Shown here: positions 1 through 8,978 of the stretch, one piece after another
Position numbering within the stretch: position 1 is the stretch's first letter
How the letters are laid out: each line of letters starts with the position of its first letter
Assembly: GCA_031549285.1 (NCBI GenBank)
Contig: JAVBPZ010000006.1
Coordinates: 1-64,000, forward strand
DNA: 64,000 bases
Direction of reading: 5' to 3'
Source of the DNA: JAAYCI01 sp031549285
GTDB taxonomy: Bacteria > Bacillota > Clostridia > Oscillospirales > Ruminococcaceae
Notes under the pieces: model-generated
Told to the model about the DNA's origin: nothing
Seen by the model: only the letters and a program-made list of their open reading frames with translations
Database searches by the model: none
Program-made: the position numbers and the translations under genes

Positions 1-41
1 CCCCACCGCCGTTGAAACGGCAATGATTATCTTTTTTGTCT

Positions 42-74
42 TTGTGTTAATCTTTTGCCTCCTTATTAACACAA
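42..74. repeat. Inverted repeat with 10-bp arms
   Basis: TTGTGTTAAT at 42-51 is matched exactly by its reverse complement at 65-74, with a 13-nt loop. No gene can be assigned in the first 350 bases. The hairpin may belong to the regulatory region of a gene outside the window; its function is unknown. Confidence 0.5.
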
Positions 75-145
75 GGTCAAGAGACTTGGGCAAAGCTAAA
101 GCAAGACCCCCCACCGGCAAAGCCGGTGGTTCTAATTACAAGTAG

Positions 146-179
146 GGCCCCTGCCGCAAATCCGCGGCAGGGGCCTTTT
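146..179 (+). terminator. Strong intrinsic terminator
   Basis: A 12-bp perfect GC-rich stem (GGCCCCTGCCGC at 146-157 with its complement at 164-175) is followed by TTTT on the plus strand. A smaller hairpin (CCACCGGC with GCCGGTGG) lies just before it at 111-129. It would end a plus-strand transcript coming from left of the window. Confidence 0.7.
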
Positions 180-238
180 AAAAACGATTCCGCTATGGAT
201 ACTGATTCAGACGCCCAAAGGGCGCGGGGGCGGGGCTT

Positions 239-283
239 ACCCAAGGAATTAAAAAGGGGCGGCCTACGGGCTGCCCCGCGGTA
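239..283. repeat. Partial, diverged copy of the multi-stem intergenic repeat
   Basis: About 42 bases match, with roughly 80 percent identity by eye, the central part of the repeat copy at 15487-15674 (shared blocks CCCAAG, ATTAAAA, GGCGGCCTACG, CTGCC and CCGCGG). Only the middle of the element is present, so this is probably a relic. Nothing else is visible between 180 and 354. Confidence 0.45.
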
Positions 284-354
284 CGATACCATTCATTCCG
301 GAGAGCGCCCGGGCATCTTCAAAAATCTAGCCGTTATCATGCGCCATCATGCAC

Positions 355-804
355 TCACAAGCCATATACCTGCGCCAGCGCCGCCAGCGCCACGTCGGCG
401 TCCTCCCGGGGTACCAGCAGCGAAATGTCCAGGTCCGAGGTGGTGACCATAAACACCTCGACCTCCTCACTTACCACTGCTGCCAACGCGCGGGCGGCCA
501 CACCCACACTTTCCACCATTTCTTCGCCAAACAGGTTTATCTTGGTGAAGCCGCTGCTTATCATGGGCACCCCCGCCGGGTGGTTTGTGCCCAGCGCTTG
601 GATAGCCGGTTCGAAATTTTCCTCGCTGGTGGTAAACCCCAGGCGCACGCCGGCGCCAGCCGGTGCGGTTTGGCTAATCATGTCCACCACAATGCCTGCC
701 TCGGCCAGGGTGGACAGCACCCCCGGCACCTGCGCCGGCAAAATCTCCGGAAAGCTTACCAGCACCACATCCTCCGCACTGGTTATCTTGGAAACACCAT
801 ACAT
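355..804 (-). CDS. Stand-alone tandem ACT-domain protein (aspartokinase regulatory-like)
   Basis: 149 residues. The start is the ATG preceded by AAAGGAGG at good spacing; an upstream in-frame ATG has no ribosome binding site. The sequence reads as two ACT-like halves: residues about 8-75 (DVVLVSFPEILPAQVPGVLS, then an AGIVVDMISQ segment) and about 80-148 (a TKINLFGEEM segment, then VEVFMVTTSDLDISLLV). This is the layout of the regulatory tail of aspartokinase, with no kinase domain. It is the last gene of the lysine-riboswitch cluster, so a role in sensing an aspartate-family amino acid, perhaps as a regulatory partner of an aspartokinase encoded elsewhere, is a reasonable inference. The ligand cannot be read from sequence. 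Confidence 0.8.
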   Translation of the reverse strand: MYGVSKITSAEDVVLVSFPEILPAQVPGVLSTLAEAGIVVDMISQTAPAGAGVRLGFTTSEENFEPAIQALGTNHPAGVPMISSGFTKINLFGEEMVESVGVAARALAAVVSEEVEVFMVTTSDLDISLLVPREDADVALAALAQVYGL

Positions 805-884
805 GTTATTTCCTCCTTTGTTGTGTGGCTGAATTAGAAAGTGCATACCGCCCATTAATGAATATTCTGTACCGGAGAAATCCC

Positions 885-2126
885 TCAGTCCAGCACCAAG
901 TATTCCGCCGGAATATATTCCCGCACCAGGTTTTCAATGTATGCGCGGCTGAAGCCCCCGGTTCCGTGCTGCGTTGCCAGCTCGTCAGTATAATCCCGGT
1001 ACATATAATCCCGGATGTTCTTATACCCCGCATCATAATGGATCACTGTGGGGTATATCTGGATATTCTCCACCATGGCGTCTCCGCGGGTGCCGTCCGG
1101 CTGTACCGTCAGCACCAGTTCAAACGTAAGCGCCAGGCCCACCATTTGGTTCTGCTGTGCCTGCGCGGACAGGAAATTTCCCAGCGAATACGCCACAAAG
1201 GCAGTGTTGCCGGTACCGGGGTCGGTAACCCATTCCGCTGTTTGAATCACATGCGGGTGGGTGCCCAAAATCACATCGGCGCCCCACGCGGTCAGCTGGG
1301 AAGCAAGTGTGCGCTGGGCATCGTTTACAACATGGCTGTTCTCGGTGCCCCAGTGTACCCCCACCACCACCACGTCCGCCACCGCGGTGGCATGACGTAC
1401 CTGTGCTTCTATCACGTCGGTTTCGCTGGTGTAAATCACAAAAGCCTCGGCGTCTGTGGGGGTGGGCAGACCATTGGTTTGCTCGGCATAAGACAGGTAG
1501 GCAATGGTTATGCCGTTCACTTCCTGCAGGCACAGGCCGTTGTCCGCCTCGCGCCCGGTAAAAAGCCCCGGGGTTACCACGTCCTCCGGCATGCCGGCCC
1601 AAAACGCGCGGGTGGCAGAAATGCCGGTGGCGCCCTGGTCATAGGTGTGGTTGTTAGACAGGGCAAACACCCGCCACCCGGCATCATACGCGGCCTGGCC
1701 CAGCGGCCCCGGTGTGGAAAAACACGGGTAGGTAGCCGGCGGCAGCACGTCATTCACCAGCGTTTCCTGGTTGATCCAGTTCACATCATATGGTTCGAAA
1801 AAATAGGCCAGGTTTTCATACACATAGGAAAAATCATAGCCATTCCCGCCGGCGCGCTCCGCCGCCTGCATGTATATGCCGTTGTGTATCAAGTTATCGC
1901 CCACGGCGGAAAACCGCACCCGCAGCTCCTGCGGCTCCGGTGCCGGCAGGGAAGAGGATGGCGCCTGTAAAGCTGTTTTGCTTTGCGCGGAATCGTCTGC
2001 TAAAGACGCGGCCGACACCGCGTCCCCGGCGCAGCCTGCCAGGCAAACAACCACGAAAGCGCATGCGAACAAAAGCACCAACAAGCGCCGTGCCGTTTGT
2101 TTTTTGTTTCGCTTCGAAAAGACCAT
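885..2126 (-). CDS. CapA/PgsA-like metallophosphatase-fold lipoprotein
   Basis: 413 residues starting at the ATG preceded by GGAG; a start 24 nt further upstream has no ribosome binding site. The N-terminus is a lipoprotein signal: basic residues, a hydrophobic stretch and a lipobox ending LAGC. The rest matches the CapA (PGA_cap) fold related to calcineurin-type phosphatases, with metal-ligand motifs in order: GDN (in SAVGDNLIH), NNHTYDQG, GVHWGTE and GTHPHV. Family members include poly-gamma-glutamate synthesis proteins, but no capB/capC partners are nearby, so surface polymer synthesis is not shown. It is probably cotranscribed with dapB upstream and the ACT gene downstream. Confidence 0.85.
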   Translation of the reverse strand: MVFSKRNKKQTARRLLVLLFACAFVVVCLAGCAGDAVSAASLADDSAQSKTALQAPSSSLPAPEPQELRVRFSAVGDNLIHNGIYMQAAERAGGNGYDFSYVYENLAYFFEPYDVNWINQETLVNDVLPPATYPCFSTPGPLGQAAYDAGWRVFALSNNHTYDQGATGISATRAFWAGMPEDVVTPGLFTGREADNGLCLQEVNGITIAYLSYAEQTNGLPTPTDAEAFVIYTSETDVIEAQVRHATAVADVVVVGVHWGTENSHVVNDAQRTLASQLTAWGADVILGTHPHVIQTAEWVTDPGTGNTAFVAYSLGNFLSAQAQQNQMVGLALTFELVLTVQPDGTRGDAMVENIQIYPTVIHYDAGYKNIRDYMYRDYTDELATQHGTGGFSRAYIENLVREYIPAEYLVLD

Positions 2127-2210
2127 AGGAATCTCCGTTCCAATCAACATATAGGAATGCGAATACTCTGCCGGCTCTGTGAAAAGGCAAAGAAGCGATA
2201 GAAAACCACC

Positions 2211-2966
2211 CTACACGCGTTCCATCATGTCCTGCATGCTGTACATACCCGGCGCCTTATCCGTCAAAAACACCGCCGCCGCCACCGCGCCGTTTGCAAA
2301 AACGTCGCGGGAATAAGCCGCATGGGACAGGGTCAGCACCTCGTCCGGCCCGGCAAACAGCACGTCGTGTTCGCCCACAATGCTGCCCCCGCGTACCGAG
2401 GCAATGCCTATTTCGTCGGCCTGCCGTGCTGCGCGAACGTCGTGCCGGTCATACACATAGTGGTACCGTCCCCCTGCCGCGTCGTTTATGGCATCCGCCA
2501 ACAGCAGCGCGGTGCCACTGGGGGCATCCACCTTATTGTGGTGGTGCTTTTCTATGATTTCAATATCAAACCCCGGCAGCGCGGTGGCTGCACGGCGGCA
2601 CAGTTCCGCCAGCAGATTTATGCCCAGCGACATATTCGCACTGAAAAACACCGGAGAAGTTCCGGCGGCTTTTTGCATCAGGGCCTTGTCCTCGGCATCC
2701 AGCCCGGTGGTGCATATAACACAGGGCAGCCGGTGCTGCGCCGCATACTCCAGCGCCGCGCGGGTGGCTGCCGGCAGCGAGAAGTCTATCAGCACATCGG
2801 CGGCTTCCCGCATGTCGGCCAGCTGGCGGTATACCGGAAAGGCCAGTGTGTCGCCCGGCGCGGCGTCAACGCCGGCCACTATGCGGCAGTCCTGCCGCTC
2901 GGCTATTATTTTCTGCAGCGCGGTGCCCATGCGGCCCATCACGCCTTGTATCACTATGTTGGTCAT
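2211..2966 (-). CDS. dapB: 4-hydroxy-tetrahydrodipicolinate reductase
   Basis: 251 residues, the usual family size. It reduces the DapA product to tetrahydrodipicolinate with NAD(P)H in the diaminopimelate/lysine pathway, in the cytosol. The N-terminal dinucleotide-binding loop GVMGRMG is visible, as is the signature EKHHHNKVDAPSGTA with the catalytic His/Lys region. The start ATG has AAGGAGG just upstream. It lies 28 bases downstream of dapA on the same strand and should be under the lysine riboswitch in front of asd. Confidence 0.96.
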   Translation of the reverse strand: MTNIVIQGVMGRMGTALQKIIAERQDCRIVAGVDAAPGDTLAFPVYRQLADMREAADVLIDFSLPAATRAALEYAAQHRLPCVICTTGLDAEDKALMQKAAGTSPVFFSANMSLGINLLAELCRRAATALPGFDIEIIEKHHHNKVDAPSGTALLLADAINDAAGGRYHYVYDRHDVRAARQADEIGIASVRGGSIVGEHDVLFAGPDEVLTLSHAAYSRDVFANGAVAAAVFLTDKAPGMYSMQDMMERV

Positions 2967-2994
2967 ATAGACCTCCTTACGAAAAAAACAAAAT

Positions 2995-3885
2995 CTACAG
3001 CAGCCCTGCCTTCACCATTTCCTGCCGCAGTGCCTCTTTCTTTTGCGGTGCTATGCTGCCCAGCGGCAGGCGGCACGCGCCCGCGGCATAGCCCAGCATG
3101 CCCACCGCTTCCTTCACGGGAATGGGGTTCACATCGCTGAACAGCGCGTTGTTCAGCGCCAGGTACTGCAACTGCATCTCCAGGCTTTCCTGTATACGCC
3201 CAGAAAAATACAGCTGGCAAATGTCATGCACTTCCCGCGGGATGATGTTAGCCATCACGGAAATAACCCCAATGCCGCCCAGCGAAAGGATCGGTACAAT
3301 CTGGTCGTCATTGCCGGAATACAGCGCCAGGTCCCCGCCACAAACGTCGGCCACGTTGGCGATATGCGAAATATTTCCGCTTGCCTCCTTGGTGGCCAAA
3401 ATCAGCGGATGGTTTGCCAGCTCCCGGTAGGTTTCCGGCTGGATGTTCATGCCGGTACGGGAGGGTACATTGTACAAAATCATGGGCAGGCCCACCGTGT
3501 CGGCAATGGCGGTAAAGTGCCGCACCAGCCCGCTTTGGTTGGTCTTGTTGTAGTAGGGGGTCACCTGTAATAGCCCGTCCGCGCCGCGCAGCGACGCTTC
3601 CTTTGACAGGCTGATGGCATGCCGCGTGTCGTTCGAGCCGGTGCCTGCCACTACTGGTACGCGCTTATTTACTGCCTTTACGCAGTACTCTATGACATCC
3701 AAATGCTCTGCGTCGTCCAGGGTAGAGGCTTCGCCGGTGGTGCCGCACACAATTATCGCGTCGATACCGTTTGTAATCTGAAACTCTATCAGCTGGCCAA
3801 AAACGTCATAATTCACCGCTCCATCGGGGTTCATCGGCGTAACAATCGCCACGCCCGCCCCGGTAAACAGTTGCTTCTTTTGCAT
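2995..3885 (-). CDS. dapA: 4-hydroxy-tetrahydrodipicolinate synthase
   Basis: 296 residues. It condenses pyruvate with aspartate semialdehyde, the committed step to diaminopimelate and lysine. The start is the ATG directly after GGAGG (MQKKQLFTGAG); longer in-frame starts upstream lack a site. TIM-barrel aldolase-family features are present: the GTTGEASTL loop, the YNVPSRTG block with the active-site Tyr, and the ATKEASGN block with the Schiff-base Lys. It sits between asd (upstream) and dapB (downstream), so three consecutive or near-consecutive steps of one pathway are encoded together. Confidence 0.96.
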   Translation of the reverse strand: MQKKQLFTGAGVAIVTPMNPDGAVNYDVFGQLIEFQITNGIDAIIVCGTTGEASTLDDAEHLDVIEYCVKAVNKRVPVVAGTGSNDTRHAISLSKEASLRGADGLLQVTPYYNKTNQSGLVRHFTAIADTVGLPMILYNVPSRTGMNIQPETYRELANHPLILATKEASGNISHIANVADVCGGDLALYSGNDDQIVPILSLGGIGVISVMANIIPREVHDICQLYFSGRIQESLEMQLQYLALNNALFSDVNPIPVKEAVGMLGYAAGACRLPLGSIAPQKKEALRQEMVKAGLL

Positions 3886-4052
3886 TTTGTTTTCCTCCAT
3901 GTTTGTGATTGCGGAGTGCAAATAATTTTCAGGAACAGAAAAAAGGATGTAGCGCATGGAAACCAGAAACACGCAAGGGCCCACGCCAGGCTAGGTGCAA
4001 TGGCCGCGTGTTTTTGCATCTGCCACCGCGGGGCGCCATTTTTCCTGTTTTT

Positions 4053-5075
4053 TTACAGCATGTCGTGTTCCAGCATATACTTTGCGATCTGTATGGTATT
4101 GGTGGCGGCGCCTTTGCGCACATTGTCGGCCACACACCACAGGTTAATGCCGTTCTCCACGCTGAAATCCCGGCGCACCCGGCCCACGTACACTTCGTTG
4201 TGGCCGGCTGCATCCAGCGGCATGGGGTAGCGGTTATTAGCAATATCGTCCACCAACACCAGGCTTTCGTGGAAGTTCGCCAGCACCCGTTTCACTTCTT
4301 CTATATCGCCAAACGGGCCTTTGGTTTCAATGTTGATGGATTCGCTGTGGCCAATGAGCACCGGCACCCGCACGGTGGTGGCGGTAATCGCAATCGACTC
4401 GTCCTGCAGAATCTTGCGTGTCTCGCTAATCATCTTGTGTTCTTCTTTGGTGTACCCGTCATCCATAAACACGTCTATCTGCGGGATGCAGTTCGAAAAA
4501 ATGGGGTAGGAGAATTTTTCGGGGGTGAACGCGGTTCCCTCGGCAAAGCTTTTGGCGCCGTTTGCCAGGTCGTTGTACCCGGAAAGCCCCGCCCCGCTGA
4601 CCGACTGGTAGGTGGAGTACACAATGCGCTTGATGTCAAACGCGTCCTGGATTGCCTTCAGCGGCAGCATAGCCTGTATGGTGGAGCAGTTTGGGTTCGC
4701 AATAATGTTTTTATGGCTGTTTAGCGCGTCGGGGTTTACCTCCGGCACCACCAGCGGCACGTGGGGGTCCATGCGCCACTGGCTGGAGTTATCCACCACC
4801 ACGCAGCCCTTGGCCGCGGCAACAGGCGCATACTGCGCCGATACCCCGCCGCCGGCGGAAAACAGCGCCACGTCAAAGCCGGAATCAAAGCTGTTTTCGT
4901 TCAGCTCCTGCACCGTATACTCGCCGCCCATAAAGGCAACTTTACTGCCGGCGCTGCGCGCCGACGAGAACAGTACATACTCGCTCACCGGCAGCTGATA
5001 TTCCTCCAGCACCTGCAAAAATGTGCGGCCGACCATACCTGTGGCGCCGACCACCGCTACCCGAATCTGTTTCAT
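4053..5075 (-). CDS. asd: Aspartate-semialdehyde dehydrogenase
   Basis: 340 residues. It reduces aspartyl phosphate to aspartate semialdehyde with NADPH, the branch point to lysine/diaminopimelate, threonine and methionine. The N-terminal nucleotide loop GATGMVGRTF and the catalytic cysteine block NPNCSTIQAMLPL are clear. The start chosen (MKQIRVAVVG) is where family homology begins; about 50 residues of open frame upstream run into the leader RNA and are not coding. It is the first gene after the lysine riboswitch and terminator. Confidence 0.96.
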   Translation of the reverse strand: MKQIRVAVVGATGMVGRTFLQVLEEYQLPVSEYVLFSSARSAGSKVAFMGGEYTVQELNENSFDSGFDVALFSAGGGVSAQYAPVAAAKGCVVVDNSSQWRMDPHVPLVVPEVNPDALNSHKNIIANPNCSTIQAMLPLKAIQDAFDIKRIVYSTYQSVSGAGLSGYNDLANGAKSFAEGTAFTPEKFSYPIFSNCIPQIDVFMDDGYTKEEHKMISETRKILQDESIAITATTVRVPVLIGHSESINIETKGPFGDIEEVKRVLANFHESLVLVDDIANNRYPMPLDAAGHNEVYVGRVRRDFSVENGINLWCVADNVRKGAATNTIQIAKYMLEHDML

Positions 5076-5159
5076 TTCCCTGCACCCTCTCGTGTAAAAA
5101 ATACATGGCGCATCCCGTGCGCCGCCTGCCGGTAATTGTTCCGGACATATGCCCATATA

Positions 5160-5188
5160 ACAAAAAAAACCGGCTTGAAAACCGGCAG
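5160..5188 (-). terminator. Riboswitch-controlled terminator before asd
   Basis: On the minus strand the stem GCCGGTTTTCAAGCCGG is followed by eight T. It lies between the lysine aptamer and asd, where a terminator controlled by lysine binding is expected. Confidence 0.8.
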
Positions 5189-5217
5189 TACATGCAATAT
5201 AATGATATTTGCATGTT

Positions 5218-5402
5218 GAGAACACAGCCCTCCGCGCGGTTGTTCCGCGCGACAGTTCCGTCCCTGTTCGGGAGCGGACCCAGGAAACAGACTGCCGGCT
5301 GTTTCCTTCGGCGGTGTTGCCTTTCGTGCAGGCGCTATAGGCCGGGCGGCCAGCGCTGCGCTACTTTTCAAAACCGCACCTCTGTGCTTCTCTACCACCT
5401 AA
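5218..5402 (-). promoter_or_regulatory. Lysine riboswitch
   Basis: The minus-strand leader carries the conserved lysine-aptamer blocks in order: AGAGGTGC, AGTAG, GAAAGGC, CGCCGAAGG, CTGGGT, ACTGTC and GGAGGGCTGT, separated by pairable stems (for example CGCGCGG with CCGCGCG). An AT-rich inverted repeat (CATGCAA/TTTGCATG) follows, then the terminator at 5160-5188, which fits transcription attenuation. High lysine should favour termination and reduce expression of asd, dapA, dapB and the genes after them. Confidence 0.92.
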
Positions 5403-5430
5403 ATATAGCACCAGTGGTGCGCATTGTCAA
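5402..5430 (-). promoter_or_regulatory. Promoter of the lysine-riboswitch operon
   Basis: TTGACA (5425-5430) and TATATT (5402-5407) are separated by exactly 17 bases on the minus strand. Transcription would start about 5395, just before the aptamer. Confidence 0.85.
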
Positions 5431-5449
5431 CCGGAAAGGCCTGTAACCC

Positions 5450-6478
5450 ATGCTGAAACAAGATTTCTATTTCGACCTGCCGGAGGAGCGCATTGCCCAA
5501 CAGCCGGCCGAACCGCGGGACGCCGCACGCTTGCTGTGCCTGGGCCGGGAAAGCGGTACTATGGATCACCGTATTTTTTCGGAACTGCCCGCGCTGTTGC
5601 GCGCTGGGGACGTGCTGGTGGTGAACAATTCCAAGGTACTGCCCGCGCGGCTTATCGGACACAAACAGGGCGGCGAGATGGTCTGCGAGCTGCTGCTGTT
5701 GCGCGAGCGGGTACAGGACGAGTGGGAATGCCTGGCAAAACCCGGGCGGCGCATTCGTCCGGGGGACACGCTGGTGTTTGGTGATGGCAGCCTGATGGCG
5801 CAGATTTTGGAAACGCTGCCAAACGGCGGAAAGATAGCCCGCTTCCGGTACGATACCGCCACCCTGTACGAAAAACTGGACGCCTTCGGGAAAATGCCGT
5901 TACCGCCGTATATCCGCCGCCAGCTCACCGACAACGATGACTACCAAACGGTATATGCAAAGCAGCCCGGCAGCGCCGCCGCGCCCACCGCCGGCCTGCA
6001 TTTCACGCCGGAATTGATAGCCCGCCTGCGGGACGCCGGCATTCAGTTCGCGGAGCTTACCCTGCACGTGGGCCTTGGCACCTTCCGTCCGGTGCAGGAG
6101 GATGTGGTGGAAGACCACGTCATGCACTCGGAGTGGTATTCCCTGGAGGATGCCGCGGCCAAAACCATCTGCGACGCAAAGACGGCCGGTGGGCGCGTCA
6201 TTGCCGTGGGCACCACAAGCTGCCGCACGCTGGAGGCCATTGCCCGGCAGCACGGCGGCATTCGCCCTGCCAGCGGCGACACAGACATTTTCCTGCGCCC
6301 CGGCAGCAGCTTCCTTGCCACCGACGGGCTCATCACCAACTTTCACCTGCCGGAAAGCACCCTCATCATGCTGGTCAGTGCCTTTTGCGGCCGGGAACAC
6401 ACGCTGGCCGCCTACCGGGAAGCGGTGCGCCTGCAGTACCGCTTCTTCAGCTTTGGCGACGCTATGCTGATTGTATAG
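5450..6478 (+). CDS. queA: S-adenosylmethionine:tRNA ribosyltransferase-isomerase
   Basis: 342 residues, full length. It transfers the ribosyl part of SAM to preQ1 in tRNA, forming epoxyqueuosine. Family blocks are visible: FDLPEERIAQQPAEPRD at the N-terminus, VVNNSKVLPARL, the PTAGLHFTPEL block, GLGTFRPV and the C-terminal ITNFHLPESTL. GGAAAGG precedes the ATG. The -35 box of the divergent lysine operon lies only 20 bases upstream, so the queA promoter must overlap the riboswitch region or lie within it. tgt, the preceding enzyme of the queuosine pathway, follows directly. Confidence 0.96.
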   Translation: MLKQDFYFDLPEERIAQQPAEPRDAARLLCLGRESGTMDHRIFSELPALLRAGDVLVVNNSKVLPARLIGHKQGGEMVCELLLLRERVQDEWECLAKPGRRIRPGDTLVFGDGSLMAQILETLPNGGKIARFRYDTATLYEKLDAFGKMPLPPYIRRQLTDNDDYQTVYAKQPGSAAAPTAGLHFTPELIARLRDAGIQFAELTLHVGLGTFRPVQEDVVEDHVMHSEWYSLEDAAAKTICDAKTAGGRVIAVGTTSCRTLEAIARQHGGIRPASGDTDIFLRPGSSFLATDGLITNFHLPESTLIMLVSAFCGREHTLAAYREAVRLQYRFFSFGDAMLIV

Positions 6479-6653
6479 GCGCTTGCCCTTTTTGTTTTCT
6501 TGCTTCTGCAAACGATGCGAACACCATTTGGCGCCACAGGTTTTTGTATCCGCACACCGGCGTACGGCAGGCTTTTCCACGTCTGCCTGCTGCCGCTCGT
6601 GCCCACCATCTATGCGTTGCCACACAAATACCCCTTCCCGCGAAAGGATCCCT

Positions 6654-7784
6654 ATGTACACATTGAAAAAATCCTGTCATTCCGCACGTTTGGGGGAGTT
6701 TTCCACCCCGCATGGAACCATACAAACGCCCGCCTTCATGAATGTTGCCACCTCCGCCGCCATAAAAGGCGGCGTTTCCGCGGATGACCTGGAAAACGTG
6801 CACTGCCAGGTAATGCTGTGCAACACCTACCACCTGCACCTGCGCCCCGGGGATGAGCGCATTCACTGGCTGGGCGGGCTGCACGGGTTTACAGGTTGGC
6901 AGGGACCTATTTTAACAGACTCCGGCGGCTTTCAGGTGTTCAGCCTGGCAGCGCTGCGCAAAATCACCGAGGAAGGCGTTTCGTTCCAGTCCCACATCGA
7001 CGGGCAAAAGATCTTCATGGGTCCGGAGGAAAGCATGCGCATCCAGGCGAACCTGGCTTCCACCATCGCCATGGCGTTTGATGAGTGCATTGAAAACCCC
7101 GCCGAGTATGCCTATACAAAAGAAAGCTGTGAGCGCACGGTGCGCTGGCTGGCGCGCTGCCAAAAGGAACTGGCCCGCATCAAAAAAGAAGACGACCCGC
7201 TGAACCCCGACCAAATGCTGTTTGGCATAAACCAGGGCGCCTGCTATGACGACCTGCGCACAGAAAACATGAAAACCATTGCCAACATGGACCTGGACGG
7301 CTACGCCATCGGCGGCCTGGCGGTGGGGGAAGCCACCGACGAAATGTACCGCGTTATCGAGGTAGTGGAGCCTCACATGCCTAAAGAAAAAATCCGCTAC
7401 CTGATGGGGGTGGGCACCCCGGGCAATATTATCGAGGCGGTGCGCCGCGGCATAGACCTGTTTGACTGTGTCATGCCCAGCCGCAACGCCCGGCACGGCC
7501 ACCTGTTCACCTGGGCGGGCATCCGCAACCTGAACAACGAAAAATATGCCACCGACGATAACCCCATAGACCCTACCTGCGCTTGTCCTGCCTGTCGCCA
7601 CCACAGCCGGGCATATATTCGCCACCTGCTAAAGGCGGGTGAGATGCTGGGTATGCGCCTGGCGGTGCTGCACAACCTGTATTTTTACAACACCCTCATG
7701 CAGCGCATCCGCGCCGCTTTGCAGCAGGACACGTTCGAGGCGTTTGCCAACACCTTTGCGGCCCGGCTGGACACCCGCATATAA
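6654..7784 (+). CDS. tgt: tRNA-guanine transglycosylase
   Basis: 376 residues from the ATG preceded by AAAGGAT; the open frame upstream overlaps the end of queA and has no homology. The enzyme exchanges the wobble guanine of GUN-anticodon tRNAs for preQ1. DSGGFQVFSL carries the catalytic Asp, a second Asp lies in DLFDCVMPSRNARHG, and the zinc site is CACPACRHH near the C-terminus. Its position after queA places two queuosine steps in one transcription unit. tRNA-Asp(GUC), a substrate of this pathway, is at 45112. Confidence 0.96.
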   Translation: MYTLKKSCHSARLGEFSTPHGTIQTPAFMNVATSAAIKGGVSADDLENVHCQVMLCNTYHLHLRPGDERIHWLGGLHGFTGWQGPILTDSGGFQVFSLAALRKITEEGVSFQSHIDGQKIFMGPEESMRIQANLASTIAMAFDECIENPAEYAYTKESCERTVRWLARCQKELARIKKEDDPLNPDQMLFGINQGACYDDLRTENMKTIANMDLDGYAIGGLAVGEATDEMYRVIEVVEPHMPKEKIRYLMGVGTPGNIIEAVRRGIDLFDCVMPSRNARHGHLFTWAGIRNLNNEKYATDDNPIDPTCACPACRHHSRAYIRHLLKAGEMLGMRLAVLHNLYFYNTLMQRIRAALQQDTFEAFANTFAARLDTRI

Positions 7785-7903
7785 TAATGGACGCACAGAA
7801 AAAGAATGCCCAAACTGTGCAAAGTAGGGTATACTGTTTAGTGGATACAATAGAAGGCTTGGCAAAACACAAAAACAAAAAAACGAAACCGGGAGGAAAC
7901 AGC

Positions 7904-8878
7904 GTGTTTGACAAAATGAAAGACCTGCTGAAAGCGAACCATAAAACACTGGTATTTACCGAGGGCGAGGACGAGCGTATCCAGCAGGCGGCGGCCCAGC
8001 TGCAGCAGGAACAGCTGCTGTCCCCGGTGCTTTTGGGAAACCCGGATGCCGTGTTGGCAAAGGCAACAGAAAATGACATAGACCTGTCCGGCATCACCAT
8101 TATAGACCCGGCCACCTATGCGGATATGGACGACATGGTGCAAAAAATGGCCGAATTGCGCCGCGGCAAAATGAGCGAAGAAGAATGCCGTGCTGCGCTG
8201 CAAAAGAACAATTATTTCGGCACCATGTACGTGAAAATGGGATATGCGGCCGGGCTGTTGGGCGGCGCCACCTATTCTACTGCCGACACCGTGCGCCCCG
8301 CCCTGCAAATTGTAAAAACCAAGCCCGGCTGCAACATCGTTTCCAGCTGCTTCATCATGAGCCGCATGGGCACTCAGGGCGAGGAACGCTATGTAATGGC
8401 GGACTGCGCCATCAACCTGGACCCCACCGCAGATGAACTGGTGGAAATTACCACCGAGACAGTGGGCTGCGCGCGCCTGTTTGGGGTACAGCCACAGGTG
8501 GCGCTGCTGTCTTACAGCTCGTTCGGCAGCGGCAAGGGCCCCTCGGCGGACAAGGTGCGTGAAGCGGTGGCAAAGCTGAAAGATACCGGTGCGGATTTCC
8601 CCTTCGATGGCGAACTGCAGTTCGACGCGGCGTTTGCGCCATCGGTGGCCAAAACAAAAGCGCCGTCCTCGCCGGTGGCCGGAAAAGCAAACACCTTCAT
8701 CTTCCCGAATATAGATTCCGGAAACATCGGCTACAAAATAGCCCAGCGCCTGGGCGGGTTCGAGGCATTCGGCCCCATTCTGCTGGGCCTGAACGCCCCC
8801 ATCAATGATTTGTCCCGTGGCTGCACCGCCGATGAAGTGTACAAGATGGCTATTATCACGGCGGCCAGCGCGGTATAG
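7904..8878 (+). CDS. pta: Phosphate acetyltransferase
   Basis: 324 residues. It interconverts acetyl-CoA and acetyl phosphate in mixed-acid fermentation and acetate metabolism. A GTG start (VFDKMKDLLK) is chosen because GGGAGG lies 7 bases before it; the longer frame upstream has no site. Conserved PTA/PTB-family stretches include ATYSTADTVRPALQIVKT and the C-terminal NIGYKIAQRLGGFEAFGPIL. Acetate kinase, its usual neighbour, is not adjacent. The gene is separated from dnaX by the SRP RNA. Confidence 0.93.
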   Translation: MFDKMKDLLKANHKTLVFTEGEDERIQQAAAQLQQEQLLSPVLLGNPDAVLAKATENDIDLSGITIIDPATYADMDDMVQKMAELRRGKMSEEECRAALQKNNYFGTMYVKMGYAAGLLGGATYSTADTVRPALQIVKTKPGCNIVSSCFIMSRMGTQGEERYVMADCAINLDPTADELVEITTETVGCARLFGVQPQVALLSYSSFGSGKGPSADKVREAVAKLKDTGADFPFDGELQFDAAFAPSVAKTKAPSSPVAGKANTFIFPNIDSGNIGYKIAQRLGGFEAFGPILLGLNAPINDLSRGCTADEVYKMAIITAASAV

Positions 8879-8943
8879 GCAAACCAGGATAAATCCTACA
8901 GGATATGGATACCCCGGCGCCAGCGATCTGGTGCCGGTCTGTA

Positions 8944-8972
8944 TTGAATTCAACAGGATTTTCCTGTATACT
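8944..8972 (+). promoter_or_regulatory. Promoter of the SRP RNA gene
   Basis: TTGAAT (8944-8949), a 17-base spacer and TATACT (8967-8972) precede the signal recognition particle RNA. Confidence 0.7.
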
Positions 8973-8978
8973 AACAGT

